A DNA stretch of 64,000 bases from an uncultured Candidatus Hydrogenedens sp. (GCA_902609885.1 CACLTT010000001.1:62001-126000), one strand, 5' to 3'. Shown: positions 54,486-63,644, counted from the stretch's first letter. Notes: generated from the letters alone by a model not told the origin. Translations and numbers: made by a program.

Positions 54486-55922
54486 TTGTCGGATTCAATA
54501 AATGTTCCAAATCACATATCGCGGGAATCATTCAATTACCAAATATCTGTATTAAAAAATGAAATTCCTATCAAGAAGCTAGAAATAATAAGACCTTGTA
54601 ACATTAATGATGGGATATTAGAAGTCGGTTCATTCTATAAAAGTTTATCTAAATATAATAAAAACTACTTTGAAGATGGGTCGTCTTTTATTCCAGCTTC
54701 TGGTTCTGCAACAAGAATGTTTAATCTTGATAAAAAAGAGATAGAGATACTAGAAAATATTAAAAAATTACCTTTCTTTAATCATATTATTGAAGATTTT
54801 AATAAAAATAAGAAGATGTTGGATGAATTCAAACATAAAAATGATCTTATTAAACTAAATCACTTATTGTCTAATCTATTTGAAAAATTTAGTAAAAAAC
54901 CCAAAGCTTTAATACCTTTTCACCAAATAGATAAATATGAAATTTCACCTCTAGAAGAAATTATTTTATATAATGAAAAAATTTCCAAAAAAAGAAAGAT
55001 ATATTTTACTGTGCAGGATGAGCACCAAGAGGAAATAAATTATAAAATTATTAATTCGCGAATATTGAAAAAAAATAACATATCAATGGAAAACAAAGTT
55101 TTTTTTACGCTACAAGAAAAATCTACAAATAGTATTTGTATTAAATCAAATGGCCATTTGCTCAAGGATAATAAGGGCAATATTCATACTCAGCCTTCTG
55201 GCCATGGTGCTTTAATTGATAATATTAATGATATCAATGAAAGTGTATTTTATATTCACAACATAGATAATATAACGCCAAAAAATATCAAGAAGAGACT
55301 TTTAAATCATAATAGAATGTGTGCAATTCTTAAATATATTCATGAAAATATAAAAATTATACTTCTAGATTGTATTGAAAATAATATAAAACCCATTCAG
55401 GAAAACAATTTCTATAATGAATTTATCAAAAAAAATTTATCACATTTATATATAGAAAATATCGATATTGGAAAAATAGAAAATCTATATACCCTTTTAC
55501 ACAGACCAATAAGAGTTTGTGGAGTTGTTGAGGATAGCGGAGCAAAGGGAGGTAAACCCTTTTGGGTTAAGGATGGTGATAGCTTGTCATTGCAATTAGT
55601 TGAAGAGTCACAAGTGCCATTAGATGATCCCGAAATTTTAAAAATATGGAATTCCTCAATATATTTCAACCCTGTAGAAATGGTTTGTCTGAACAAAGAT
55701 ATACACAATAATAAATTTGATTTAAATAAATATAAAAATGAAACACTCAACATGATTGTGAATAAAAGAATTTTTGATCATGAGGTTAAGTTTATAGAGA
55801 AAGCTGGTCTCTGGAATGGAGGAATGCACCACTGGATAACAATCTTTGTTAAAATTGATAAAGAACTTTTTACACCTGTTAAGAATATTTCTGATTTATT
55901 TTTAGAGATTCATCAGCCATAA
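54486..55922 (+). CDS. DUF4301 family protein, nucleotidyltransferase-like
   Basis: A 478-residue protein of the DUF4301 type. It has a nucleotidyltransferase-like start PASGSATRMF (70-79), LIPFHQ near 143, a FTVQDEH segment near 184, QPSGHGALIDNIN near 236-248 and RVCGVVEDSG near 344, then KPFWVKDGDSLSLQLVEESQ. The family resembles sugar-1-phosphate nucleotidyltransferases and I know it mostly from Bacteroidota. The start is a TTG at 54486 (an AAGGA lies about 10 bases upstream). It is inserted between two tRNA pairs, a common transfer site. Confidence 0.75.
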   Translation: MSDSINVPNHISRESFNYQISVLKNEIPIKKLEIIRPCNINDGILEVGSFYKSLSKYNKNYFEDGSSFIPASGSATRMFNLDKKEIEILENIKKLPFFNHIIEDFNKNKKMLDEFKHKNDLIKLNHLLSNLFEKFSKKPKALIPFHQIDKYEISPLEEIILYNEKISKKRKIYFTVQDEHQEEINYKIINSRILKKNNISMENKVFFTLQEKSTNSICIKSNGHLLKDNKGNIHTQPSGHGALIDNINDINESVFYIHNIDNITPKNIKKRLLNHNRMCAILKYIHENIKIILLDCIENNIKPIQENNFYNEFIKKNLSHLYIENIDIGKIENLYTLLHRPIRVCGVVEDSGAKGGKPFWVKDGDSLSLQLVEESQVPLDDPEILKIWNSSIYFNPVEMVCLNKDIHNNKFDLNKYKNETLNMIVNKRIFDHEVKFIEKAGLWNGGMHHWITIFVKIDKELFTPVKNISDLFLEIHQP

Positions 55923-55927
55923 TTAAA

Positions 55928-55933
55928 TATAAT
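55928..55933 (+). promoter_or_regulatory. -10 box of the tRNA-Ser/tRNA-Arg pair
   Basis: TATAAT ends 8 bases before tRNA-Ser(GCT). No good -35 box is visible. Confidence 0.4.
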
Positions 55934-55941
55934 TTTTTATA

Positions 55942-56031
<90 letters not shown>

Positions 56032-56035
56032 ATAT

Positions 56036-56110
56036 GCGCCTGTAGCTCAGTTGGATTAGAGTGCCAGATTACGGCTCTGGAAGTCGAGGGTTCGAGTCCT
56101 TCCAGGCGCG
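56036..56110 (+). tRNA. tRNA-Arg (ACG)
   Basis: Cloverleaf with acceptor GCGCCTG/CAGGCGC, anticodon arm CCAGA-TTACGGC-TCTGG (anticodon ACG, normally deaminated to ICG by TadA) and T-loop GGTTCGAGTCC. The minus-strand methyltransferase frame runs 42 bases into its 3' half. Confidence 0.95.
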
Positions 56111-56785
56111 TTCTTTTTCAATATTTTTTAATATTAAATTCGAATTTTTAATAGAATTTTTTATCCATTCATTTCTCAGTTCTGCTTTCTCACTGTTCTG
56201 TAGAAAAATTGATTTTTTTGATTCCCTGATTTTAAACATTATATTGCTCAAAATAATTGCACATGAAACAGAAATATTATAACTTTGAGCAAAACCATAC
56301 ATTGGTATGGAAATAATGTGATCACAATAAGTCATAAAATCTTTTGATAAACCTTTTTCTTCATTTCCAAATGCAAATATCAATTTATTATCTAATCTTA
56401 AATCAGGCAGGTTACAAGTTTTACTATTTTTTACTGTTGATGTTCCAACTATCTTGTATCCATTTTTTTTAATTCTATTTATATAATTTTCTAATTTTTC
56501 ATCTTTATTTTTTGATTTGATACTGATCCACTTCTCTGCTCCAAGAGATACATTTTTACCAGAATTTTTAATTTTTTCTGAATTTATTGTATAAATATCT
56601 TGTATACCAAGATTGTCACATGTTCTTATTACAGCACTCAAATTATGTGATTGATAAATATTTTCTAATAATACTGATATATGCCTCGTCCGCTTTGATA
56701 AAACCTTGTCAATTTTTTCTTGCCTGTTTTTGGATATTAATTTTTCTATTAACTGGTAATAAATTTTATTCATTTTATTTTCCAA
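56069..56785 (-). CDS. trmH: TrmH/SpoU family RNA 2'-O-ribose methyltransferase
   Basis: A 238-residue SPOUT methyltransferase, likely tRNA Gm18 or a related site. The knotted SAM fold is seen as ENIYQSHNLSAVIRTCDNLG (motif 1, about 37-56), FAFGNEEKGLS (motif 2, about 132) and IPMYGFAQSYNISVSCAI (motif 3, about 155). The reading frame has no stop until it is inside the convergent tRNA-Arg gene, so the last residues, including WKDSNPRLPEP, are the antisense of tRNA. Confidence 0.85.
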   Translation of the reverse strand: MENKMNKIYYQLIEKLISKNRQEKIDKVLSKRTRHISVLLENIYQSHNLSAVIRTCDNLGIQDIYTINSEKIKNSGKNVSLGAEKWISIKSKNKDEKLENYINRIKKNGYKIVGTSTVKNSKTCNLPDLRLDNKLIFAFGNEEKGLSKDFMTYCDHIISIPMYGFAQSYNISVSCAIILSNIMFKIRESKKSIFLQNSEKAELRNEWIKNSIKNSNLILKNIEKERAWKDSNPRLPEP

Positions 56786-56821
56786 ATATGAATCCTAGGA
56801 TATCATATTAATTAATAAAAA

Positions 56822-57829
56822 ATGAAAAAAAAAGATATTTTAGTAACTGGTGATAGGCCAACAGGTAATCTTCATTTAGGACATTATGTTGGTACTTTAG
56901 AAAATAGAATAAAGCTACAGAATCAATTTGATTGCTTTTTTTTGATTGCTGATTTACATATGCTTACAACTCATAATGAGAAAGTCGACGAATTGAGATT
57001 AAATATTGAATCATTGGTGATTGATTGGATCTCAGTTGGATTAAATCCTAATAATTCATGTTTTTATCTTCAATCTTTAGTACCTGAAATTAATGAGCTA
57101 ACACTACTTTTATCAATGATATGCTCTGTGCCTAGGGTTCAAAGAATCCCAACATTAAAAGAAAAAACATCCCAACTGGGCGATAATGAAAACTATTCTG
57201 TAGGATTATTATCATATCCAATTTTAATGTCAGCAGATATTTTGATATTTAATGCAAATAAAGTTCCTGTCGGTGAAGATCAACTCTCCCATGTTGAACT
57301 TGCAAGGGAATTATCAAGAAGATTCAATTCACTTTACGGTTATACGATTACAGAGCCTGAGCCATTAATAAGTAAATTTTCAAGGCTTGTTGGAATAGAT
57401 GGTAAGAGCAAGATGAGCAAATCATTAAATAATTGTATCTACTTAATTGATAATCAAGAGGAGGTAAACAAAAAGGTTATGAAAATGTTTACTGACCCGA
57501 ATAGAACAAGTCCTGATATACCAGGTAAAGTTGAAGGAAACCCTGTATTTATATATCATGATATTTTTAATCAGAATAAAGCTGAGGTTGATGAATTTAA
57601 GGAAAGGTATAAAAAAGGTAAGATTGGAGATGTAGAGATTAAAAAATCTTTAGCCAAAAACATAAATCTTTTTCTAGAACCTATTAGAGAAAGAAGATCG
57701 CAACTTAAGAAGAATAGAAGTGAAATCTTTGATATAATAATAGATGGTTCAACAAGAGCCAGAAAATTAGCAAAAGAAAATATAGATAGAATTAAAGATT
57801 CTATGAAAATTAGTTTTAAGGAGATTTAA
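56822..57829 (+). CDS. trpS: tryptophanyl-tRNA synthetase
   Basis: A 335-residue class I synthetase. HIGH-type motif TGNLHLGHYVG is at the N-terminus, the tryptophan pocket lies in the YPILMSADI and VGEDQLSHVEL regions, and KMSKS is near 200. It is followed without spacing by the ccr homologue. Confidence 0.97.
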   Translation: MKKKDILVTGDRPTGNLHLGHYVGTLENRIKLQNQFDCFFLIADLHMLTTHNEKVDELRLNIESLVIDWISVGLNPNNSCFYLQSLVPEINELTLLLSMICSVPRVQRIPTLKEKTSQLGDNENYSVGLLSYPILMSADILIFNANKVPVGEDQLSHVELARELSRRFNSLYGYTITEPEPLISKFSRLVGIDGKSKMSKSLNNCIYLIDNQEEVNKKVMKMFTDPNRTSPDIPGKVEGNPVFIYHDIFNQNKAEVDEFKERYKKGKIGDVEIKKSLAKNINLFLEPIRERRSQLKKNRSEIFDIIIDGSTRARKLAKENIDRIKDSMKISFKEI

Positions 57830-59062
57830 ATGTCAAAAGAATCATATTCAGATCCGTTACCAGTAGGTGTTATTCCTGATCTAGATTATACGCCAAAACA
57901 AATGCGTGCCTGGGTTATTCGAAAGGAGAGGCATGGCGAACCAACCAAGTCATTTCAAGAAGAAATAATGCCAGTGCCTGAATGTGGCCCAAATGATGTA
58001 TTAGTTCTTGTTGTTGCAACAGGAATTAACTTCAATGGAGTGTGGGCTGGGCTTGGAGAGCCAATATCTGTATTAGATGTCCATAAGGGTGATTTTCATA
58101 TTGCAGGAAGCGATTGCTCAGGGATTGTATGGGATGTTGGTTCTAATGTTAAAAGTTGGAAAAAGGGTGATGAGGTTATTATTCATTGCGGTGTTGAAAG
58201 TGAAGAGCCGCATTCAAATATGACGCAAAGTAATGCTGACTTTATTAGTTATGACCCAATGGTAAGTAAACAAGCTCAAATATGGGGCTATGAGACCCCA
58301 AATGGATGTTTTGCTCAATTTACTAGGGTTCAAGTACAGCAAATATTGAAAAAACCTAAGCACTTGTCATGGGAAGATGCTGCATCTTATGCACTATGCT
58401 ATTTTACTGCATATAGAATGTTGATTACAAAAGCAAATATACAACCCGGTGAAGTTGTTCTTGTTTGGGGAGCTGCAGGTGGTCTAGGTGTTTTTGCTTT
58501 ACAAATTTGTAAAATGATGGGTGCTAAAGCAATTGCTGTTGTATCATCAAATGATAAATTCAAAATGTGCGAAGAGCTTGGAGCAGTCGGTGTAATAAAT
58601 AGGAAAGATTTTCCTAACTTACCATATAAGAAAAATGAGACAGAAGAAGAGTCTAAGTTGAGATTCAAAGAAATGAAGAATTTTGGAAAAAAGATATGGG
58701 AAATTTTGGGAGAAAGAAAAAGTCCTAATGTTATTTTTGAACATCCTGGAGAAACAACTTTCCCTACAAGTGTATTTGTATGTGAAAGATTTGGAAGAGT
58801 TGTTATATGTGCAGGAACTACTGGTTACGATTGTATGTTTGATGTCAGATATCTTTGGATGTTACAAAAAGATGTAATCGGATCACATTTTGCAAATGCA
58901 TTAGAATGTGTTCGCGCAAATGAGCTTGTTCATCAAGGACTAATCAATCCAGTTGTATCTGAAATATTTAATTATGATGAAATACCTAAAGCACATCAGC
59001 TAATGTATGAAAATAAACACTCAGGCAAGATGGTTTGTATGGTTCAAGGAACTAAATCTTAA
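57830..59062 (+). CDS. ccr: crotonyl-CoA carboxylase/reductase homologue
   Basis: A 410-residue medium-chain reductase. The NADPH loop AAGGLG is at 215-220. Residues tied to CO2 binding in characterised Ccr enzymes have plausible counterparts: Asn in NFNGVW (67-72), Y154-E155 in WGYET, and H353 in GSHFAN. It may carboxylate crotonyl-CoA to ethylmalonyl-CoA, or act as an acrylyl-CoA-type reductase. No other ethylmalonyl-CoA pathway gene is adjacent. The ATG directly follows trpS, and it ends overlapping the HAD phosphatase by 11 bases. Confidence 0.85.
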   Translation: MSKESYSDPLPVGVIPDLDYTPKQMRAWVIRKERHGEPTKSFQEEIMPVPECGPNDVLVLVVATGINFNGVWAGLGEPISVLDVHKGDFHIAGSDCSGIVWDVGSNVKSWKKGDEVIIHCGVESEEPHSNMTQSNADFISYDPMVSKQAQIWGYETPNGCFAQFTRVQVQQILKKPKHLSWEDAASYALCYFTAYRMLITKANIQPGEVVLVWGAAGGLGVFALQICKMMGAKAIAVVSSNDKFKMCEELGAVGVINRKDFPNLPYKKNETEEESKLRFKEMKNFGKKIWEILGERKSPNVIFEHPGETTFPTSVFVCERFGRVVICAGTTGYDCMFDVRYLWMLQKDVIGSHFANALECVRANELVHQGLINPVVSEIFNYDEIPKAHQLMYENKHSGKMVCMVQGTKS

Positions 59063-59843
59063 GATTTTCATATATATAATTAGGTTTAAAAATAAAATTT
59101 TTAATTGTACTTTTATTTGTTTTTCCTGAAAGTATAAGAGCTGAATCAAGACCATTTCTTTTTGCGCCTTGTATATCTGTGACTAAATTATCTCCTAAAG
59201 TAATGGTTTCATACCTATTAGTTCCAAGTTTTTCCAAAGCTAATGAAAAAATCGATTTTGATGGTTTACCGAGATTTATAACTTTAGTATTATAAGTTTT
59301 AAGGATTGCAGCAATTATAGATCCTGTCGCAGGTACATTTCCCATTTTAGTGGGGTAAGAATTATCTGTACTTGTAGCAAACAGTTTTGAACCATTCTGG
59401 ACACATAGTGAAGCATACATTAAATCTTTATATGAAAAATTTATATTGCCTGAAACAATAATACTTTCTGCCTTTTTATAATCCTCATATTTTTCTAATA
59501 TATTTATATCTGATTTGATAAGATAATTTTTTAGTTTAGTACTAGAAAAAACCATAATATTTTTATTTTTAATCTTTCCTATCTTAATCAGATTAATAAA
59601 ATTGTTTATTGGGTTGATAACTTGATCTTTTTTACATTCAATATTTTCAGAACTCAGAATCCTACTATATTCGTCTGGTGATAAGCTTGAATCATTTGTT
59701 AAAAAAACATAATCTTTATTCAACTTTAATAATTTACTAATAAATCTCTTAGAATAGGGGAGTGGTTTTTTGTCTAGATAGATAACTCCATCTAAATCAA
59801 TAATAAAACCCTTATATTTTTCTAAGATTTTTTTCATCCCCAA
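59052..59843 (-). CDS. HAD-superfamily phosphatase, NagD-like
   Basis: A 263-residue HAD hydrolase of the IIA subclass. Motif I DLDGVI carries D16 and D18, motif II LTNDSS near 48, and motif III/IV LGKPS with GDNLVTDI near 190-222. Candidates include phosphoglycolate, p-nitrophenylphosphate or pyridoxal phosphatase; the sequence does not decide. The 5' end overlaps the 107-residue gene by 10 bases. Confidence 0.85.
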   Translation of the reverse strand: MGMKKILEKYKGFIIDLDGVIYLDKKPLPYSKRFISKLLKLNKDYVFLTNDSSLSPDEYSRILSSENIECKKDQVINPINNFINLIKIGKIKNKNIMVFSSTKLKNYLIKSDINILEKYEDYKKAESIIVSGNINFSYKDLMYASLCVQNGSKLFATSTDNSYPTKMGNVPATGSIIAAILKTYNTKVINLGKPSKSIFSLALEKLGTNRYETITLGDNLVTDIQGAKRNGLDSALILSGKTNKSTIKNFIFKPNYIYENLKI

Positions 59844-60157
59844 ATTTCTTTAGCAAGTTTTTGATCTCTTACTCTTGTAGATTCTTTTGAAGTAATTTTT
59901 ATTATTTTTTGCTCAGGTTCTTCTGCTATTAGTATTTCAAGCAAATCTAAAACTTGTAGTGAGGCTTTTTTAAATCCCTCATAATAATCAGTCGATTCAC
60001 CTGAGGCTTTTGCAGTTTTATTATCAAGAAATAGCGCAATTGCTGCATGGTCTTTATTGATATTATTATCAATTTCAATTTTCCAATCTGCATAGTCTCC
60101 GATTAGATAAACTTTACTCCATTCAGCTAATATTTCATCAAAATTAAGGTTTCCCAT
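59834..60157 (-). CDS. hypothetical protein, 107 aa
   Basis: A soluble protein with an N-terminal helix containing WSKVYLIGDYADWKIE, a helical middle and a Lys-rich end (DQKLAKEIWG). No family is recognised and no PTS phosphorylation site is evident. It sits between EIIA(Man) and the HAD phosphatase, overlapping both by 1-10 bases, so it belongs to the rpoN-PTS operon. Confidence 0.55.
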   Translation of the reverse strand: MGNLNFDEILAEWSKVYLIGDYADWKIEIDNNINKDHAAIALFLDNKTAKASGESTDYYEGFKKASLQVLDLLEILIAEEPEQKIIKITSKESTRVRDQKLAKEIWG

Positions 60158-60552
60158 TATATATTTAAATCTCCAGCAACTATTATATTATCTTTACAAG
60201 AATTAACAATTATTTTAACTGCTTCTTGAAAATTATCATTAATTTCAATTGTTGATGCTTTTAGTAACATTGGTAGGTTGATTCCAGATATAATTTCTAC
60301 AAACCCTTTTTTATAATAAGGAAGACTTATATTGGAGGGTGTTCCTCCAAACATATCAGTAAAAATTATATTATGCTCGGATTCAATTAAACTATTAGAG
60401 ATTCTATTTGAGTAGGTTTCAAATTCCCTTGAATTTTCATCAATAGATATTGTATAAATTTTTCTATTTATTGCCTTATCTAGTATAAATTCAACAGAGG
60501 ATTTTAGTTCAATACATAAGTTTCCATGGGTGATAATAAGTATATTGAACAT
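60157..60552 (-). CDS. PTS EIIA component, mannose family
   Basis: A 131-residue EIIA(Man)-type domain. The phosphoacceptor His is H9 in IITHG, followed by TDMFGGTPSN near 66, and a C-terminal VAGDLN end. Lack of any IIB/IIC/IID permease gene points to a regulatory role, as in the nitrogen-related PTS. It follows hprK by 29 bases. Confidence 0.92.
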   Translation of the reverse strand: MFNILIITHGNLCIELKSSVEFILDKAINRKIYTISIDENSREFETYSNRISNSLIESEHNIIFTDMFGGTPSNISLPYYKKGFVEIISGINLPMLLKASTIEINDNFQEAVKIIVNSCKDNIIVAGDLNI

Positions 60553-60581
60553 TCATGAATTTTAATCATATATTTGATAAT

Positions 60582-61058
60582 TTACAATTTACCTTCAGAA
60601 TTTAGTTTTTTTACTGCTATTTCAATTAGAGTCGAGATATTTCTACCAGGACTGACAGGTATTTCTATATTGGGAATTTTTATTCCCAAAATTTCCTCCT
60701 CTTTCGTATCATAGCCCAACCTTTCATATTTATTTTCTTTATTAAATTCAATCAGATCAACAATTAAATTTATTGAGGATTCATCTAGGATTGATGAATA
60801 TCCAAATATATTCTTAACATTTATGATTCCTATCCCTCTGATTTCAATTAGGTTTTTTATATTTTCTGGAGCGTAGCCTAAAATTTTATTTTTTCTATTA
60901 TCTACTAAAACTAAATCATCAGCAACGAGTTGTGCTCCTTTATTTAAAAGTTCCGCTGCACACTCGCTTTTACCTATTCCGCTTTTACCCCTTATAAGTA
61001 TTCCAAAACCGCTAATATTGAGTAAAACTCCATGAATACTATATTTGTTTATTTTCAT
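60582..61058 (-). CDS. hprK: HPr kinase/phosphorylase, catalytic domain only
   Basis: A 158-residue protein corresponding to the C-terminal kinase domain of HprK. Walker A GKSGIGKS is at 24-31, the VADD motif at 45-48, and the K3-type loop IPVSPGRN at 133-140. The usual N-terminal domain of about 130 residues is missing, and the 5' end overlaps ptsN by 20 bases, so there is no room for it. Short HprK forms are known from alphaproteobacteria. Its target HPr is not in the window. Confidence 0.9.
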   Translation of the reverse strand: MKINKYSIHGVLLNISGFGILIRGKSGIGKSECAAELLNKGAQLVADDLVLVDNRKNKILGYAPENIKNLIEIRGIGIINVKNIFGYSSILDESSINLIVDLIEFNKENKYERLGYDTKEEEILGIKIPNIEIPVSPGRNISTLIEIAVKKLNSEGKL

Positions 61059-61503
61059 AGTTTTTAATTATATTAAATATATCAAAAGAATCATTTGAAT
61101 CTATTACTTTTGAGATAAGTTCTTTTATAGAAAATAGATTAGCAATATTCTTTAATACCAGTAAATGGTTTTTAGTATCAGACTCAGGATGAAGCAACAT
61201 AATGATAATTTTTGTTTTTTGACCATCTACTGATCCAAAATTTATACCGTTTTTGCATATGGCCAAAGTACAGTAACTCTTTGTTAGACCGGGAATTTTA
61301 GCATGTGGTATTGCAATATAATTATCTAATGCTGTACTACATAATTGCTCTCTTTCAAAAATTAGTTTTTGCGTTAATTCATAATTTAGCGATTTATCAA
61401 AACTACAAATATTTTTTATAATTTCATTTAGACATAAGCTTTTCTGATCGGATTTTATGTTATTAAATATTAAACCAGGTGTAAGAATATCAGATAATTT
61501 CAT
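61039..61503 (-). CDS. ptsN: PTS EIIA(Ntr) component
   Basis: A 154-residue EIIA(Ntr). The phosphorylation site is H67 in YIAIPHAKIPG, with MLLHPESDTKNHL near 105. It links nitrogen/potassium regulation to the PTS phosphorelay in other proteobacteria. It overlaps rpoN (ATGA) and hprK, so all three are translated as a block. Confidence 0.92.
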   Translation of the reverse strand: MKLSDILTPGLIFNNIKSDQKSLCLNEIIKNICSFDKSLNYELTQKLIFEREQLCSTALDNYIAIPHAKIPGLTKSYCTLAICKNGINFGSVDGQKTKIIIMLLHPESDTKNHLLVLKNIANLFSIKELISKVIDSNDSFDIFNIIKNYENKQI

Positions 61504-62825
61504 TGTGCCTTTCTTCTATCAGATGATGATGGTATTTTAAGTAAATTTCTGTATTTCGCAATAGTCCTTCTGGCAATATTTATACCTTTTGTTTTAAGTA
61601 TTTCTTTAATGTTTTCATCAGACAAAGGGCTTAGACTATCTTCGTTTTCAATTATTTCTTCTATTAAAAACCTAATTGAGACAGAAGACGCATCATTATC
61701 AGAATCAATTTTATTACTAAAAAATTCTTTTAAGTTAATAATACCTCTTTTCGTAAGAATATACTTATTGCTAGTTATTCTACTTATAGTTGACTCATGA
61801 ACATTTAATTTGCTAGATATATCAGATAATTTTAAAGGCTTAAGATATTTATTTCCATTTTTTAAGAATTTAGTCTGAATTTCGCATAATAATCTGATTG
61901 TTTTTTCATACATGAGATTTCTTTCTTTTATTGTTTTTATGAGTAAACCAGCATTGGATATTTTTGTATATAAAAATTCATGAACTTCTTTACTTAGGCT
62001 AGATTTATCATCAAGTAGCTTTTGATAATATTCTGATATTTTGATTTCTTTGTAAATTTTATTTGGTTGATAAATAAGTTTTTCATTATCAAAATACACG
62101 TAAGCTTCGTAATCATTACTGTATGAACCTATATTTCTATTATCAAATTGCTCTCCAGGCTTTGGATTTAAATTTTTAATTTCCTCAAATAACGAATCTA
62201 GAAATTCATAACTTAATCCATATTTAGCACTCAATTTCTCAAATTCAGAGTTTCCAAGCATTTCAATATCATTCAAAATTATTTTTTCTTTTAGTAACAT
62301 GTTATGCGAGTTATTAAATTTTAGTTGCAATAATAGACACTCTGCAAGATTTCTTGCAAAAATTCCTGGGGGGTCAAACTTTTCTTGGCAGAAATTTATT
62401 GCTTCTTCAATCTGCATGTCAGAATAATTATTTTTAATATTTTCTTTTAAAAGCTCTAAAATTTCTTTATTTTCTAATCTTAAATATCCTGACTCATTGA
62501 TAGAAAATATTATTACTTCAATAATTTTTTTAAAATTTTTATCTATTTTCATAGTTCTTAATTGTTCTACTAAGTACTCTGTAAGTGTCAATGGCTCGTT
62601 TTCAATTTGAATTAAACTATCATCATAGCTTGGAATAATATCATTTTTTGAAATTGGAACACTTGCAATTTCTTCAACACAGGGGTTCTCTTCTAATTCA
62701 CTAGATATTAACTTGTCCAATTTTAGATTTCCTAAAGATATAAGCTTTATAAAAAGCTTGGACTGTGGACTAAGTCCAGCTTTCTGCTTTGTAGCTACAG
62801 ATATCTTGTTTGTAATTTTATTCAT
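61500..62825 (-). CDS. rpoN: RNA polymerase sigma-54 factor
   Basis: A 441-residue sigma-54. The Gln/Leu N-terminal activator-interacting region (LSPQSKLFIKLISLGN) is short, followed by core-binding and helix-turn-helix regions (VHESTISRITSNKY) and the RpoN box ARRTIAKYR at 418-426. It transcribes the -24/-12 promoter seen before amt at 8934. No hpf gene lies between it and ptsN. Confidence 0.96.
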   Translation of the reverse strand: MNKITNKISVATKQKAGLSPQSKLFIKLISLGNLKLDKLISSELEENPCVEEIASVPISKNDIIPSYDDSLIQIENEPLTLTEYLVEQLRTMKIDKNFKKIIEVIIFSINESGYLRLENKEILELLKENIKNNYSDMQIEEAINFCQEKFDPPGIFARNLAECLLLQLKFNNSHNMLLKEKIILNDIEMLGNSEFEKLSAKYGLSYEFLDSLFEEIKNLNPKPGEQFDNRNIGSYSNDYEAYVYFDNEKLIYQPNKIYKEIKISEYYQKLLDDKSSLSKEVHEFLYTKISNAGLLIKTIKERNLMYEKTIRLLCEIQTKFLKNGNKYLKPLKLSDISSKLNVHESTISRITSNKYILTKRGIINLKEFFSNKIDSDNDASSVSIRFLIEEIIENEDSLSPLSDENIKEILKTKGINIARRTIAKYRNLLKIPSSSDRRKAQ

Positions 62826-62850
62826 TTTATTATTAGTTTAAAATGTTTAT

Positions 62851-63054
62851 ATGACTTTTGGCAAATTAATAATTATTTTAGGCGCTGTTATAGTTTTAGT
62901 CGGTATAATTTATGAGTTCACATCCTTTTTTTCAATATTTAAAAATAATCCTTTGGATTTTAAATTTACCATAGGAAATACTAAAGTTTTTTTGCCTTTA
63001 GGGACATGTTTAATAATTAGTATATTTTTAACGATTTTAATTAAATTATTTTAA
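62851..63054 (+). CDS. DUF2905 family small membrane protein, 67 aa
   Basis: Two membrane helices (about 5-24 and 50-66) bracket a polar loop with FTIGNTKVFLPLGTCL, the DUF2905 signature of a GN/PLGT pattern. Function unknown. It is divergent from rpoN and converges on leuD with a 4-base overlap. Confidence 0.8.
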   Translation: MTFGKLIIILGAVIVLVGIIYEFTSFFSIFKNNPLDFKFTIGNTKVFLPLGTCLIISIFLTILIKLF

Positions 63055-63644
63055 GTACTTCTAAAATATTGTTTTTCAAAAATATCGATTTTATCAGAGT
63101 GAATCATTGTCAATGCTATATCATCTAATCCCTCTAGCAAACATTTTTTTCTGAAAGGATCAAGTTCAAAATAATATTCATTATTTAAATCTTTAATTTT
63201 CTGATTATCAAGATCTATATAAAGTTTGTAAGATGAGTCATGAATTGAAAATTTAAAAAAATTATTCAGCAATTTAGAGTCTACAACTATTGGAAGAATG
63301 CCATTTTTAAATGAATTATTATAGAAAATATCTGCAAATGATGTGGAAATAATAACTTTAAAACCATAATCTCTTAAAGCCCAAGGGGCATGTTCACGTG
63401 AACTTCCACATCCAAAGTTATCTTGTGCAAGCAATATTTTTGATCCTTTATATTCATTCTTATTTAATATAAAATTCTCGTTAGGTGAGCCATCATCATT
63501 AAATCTCCAATCAAAAAATAAGAATTCGCCAAATCCAGTTCTTTCTATTCTCTTTAAAAATTGTTTTGGAATAATTTGATCTGTATCAACATTCGCTGAA
63601 TCTAATGGCATTACTTTGCTACTAAAATTAATAAATTTTTCCAT
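63051..63644 (-). CDS. leuD: 3-isopropylmalate dehydratase small subunit
   Basis: A 197-residue LeuD with VDTDQIIPKQFL near 20 and the swivel-domain motif DNFGCGSSREHAPWAL near 75. With LeuC it isomerises isopropylmalate in leucine synthesis, and may serve citramalate in the cimA route. It follows leuC by one base. Confidence 0.96.
   Translation of the reverse strand: MEKFINFSSKVMPLDSANVDTDQIIPKQFLKRIERTGFGEFLFFDWRFNDDGSPNENFILNKNEYKGSKILLAQDNFGCGSSREHAPWALRDYGFKVIISTSFADIFYNNSFKNGILPIVVDSKLLNNFFKFSIHDSSYKLYIDLDNQKIKDLNNEYYFELDPFRKKCLLEGLDDIALTMIHSDKIDIFEKQYFRST

Noticed and set aside
56061-56282. 73-codon plus-strand frame beginning in tRNA-Arg
   Set aside because: Its first residues are tRNA sequence and it is antisense to the trmH gene; a shadow frame.
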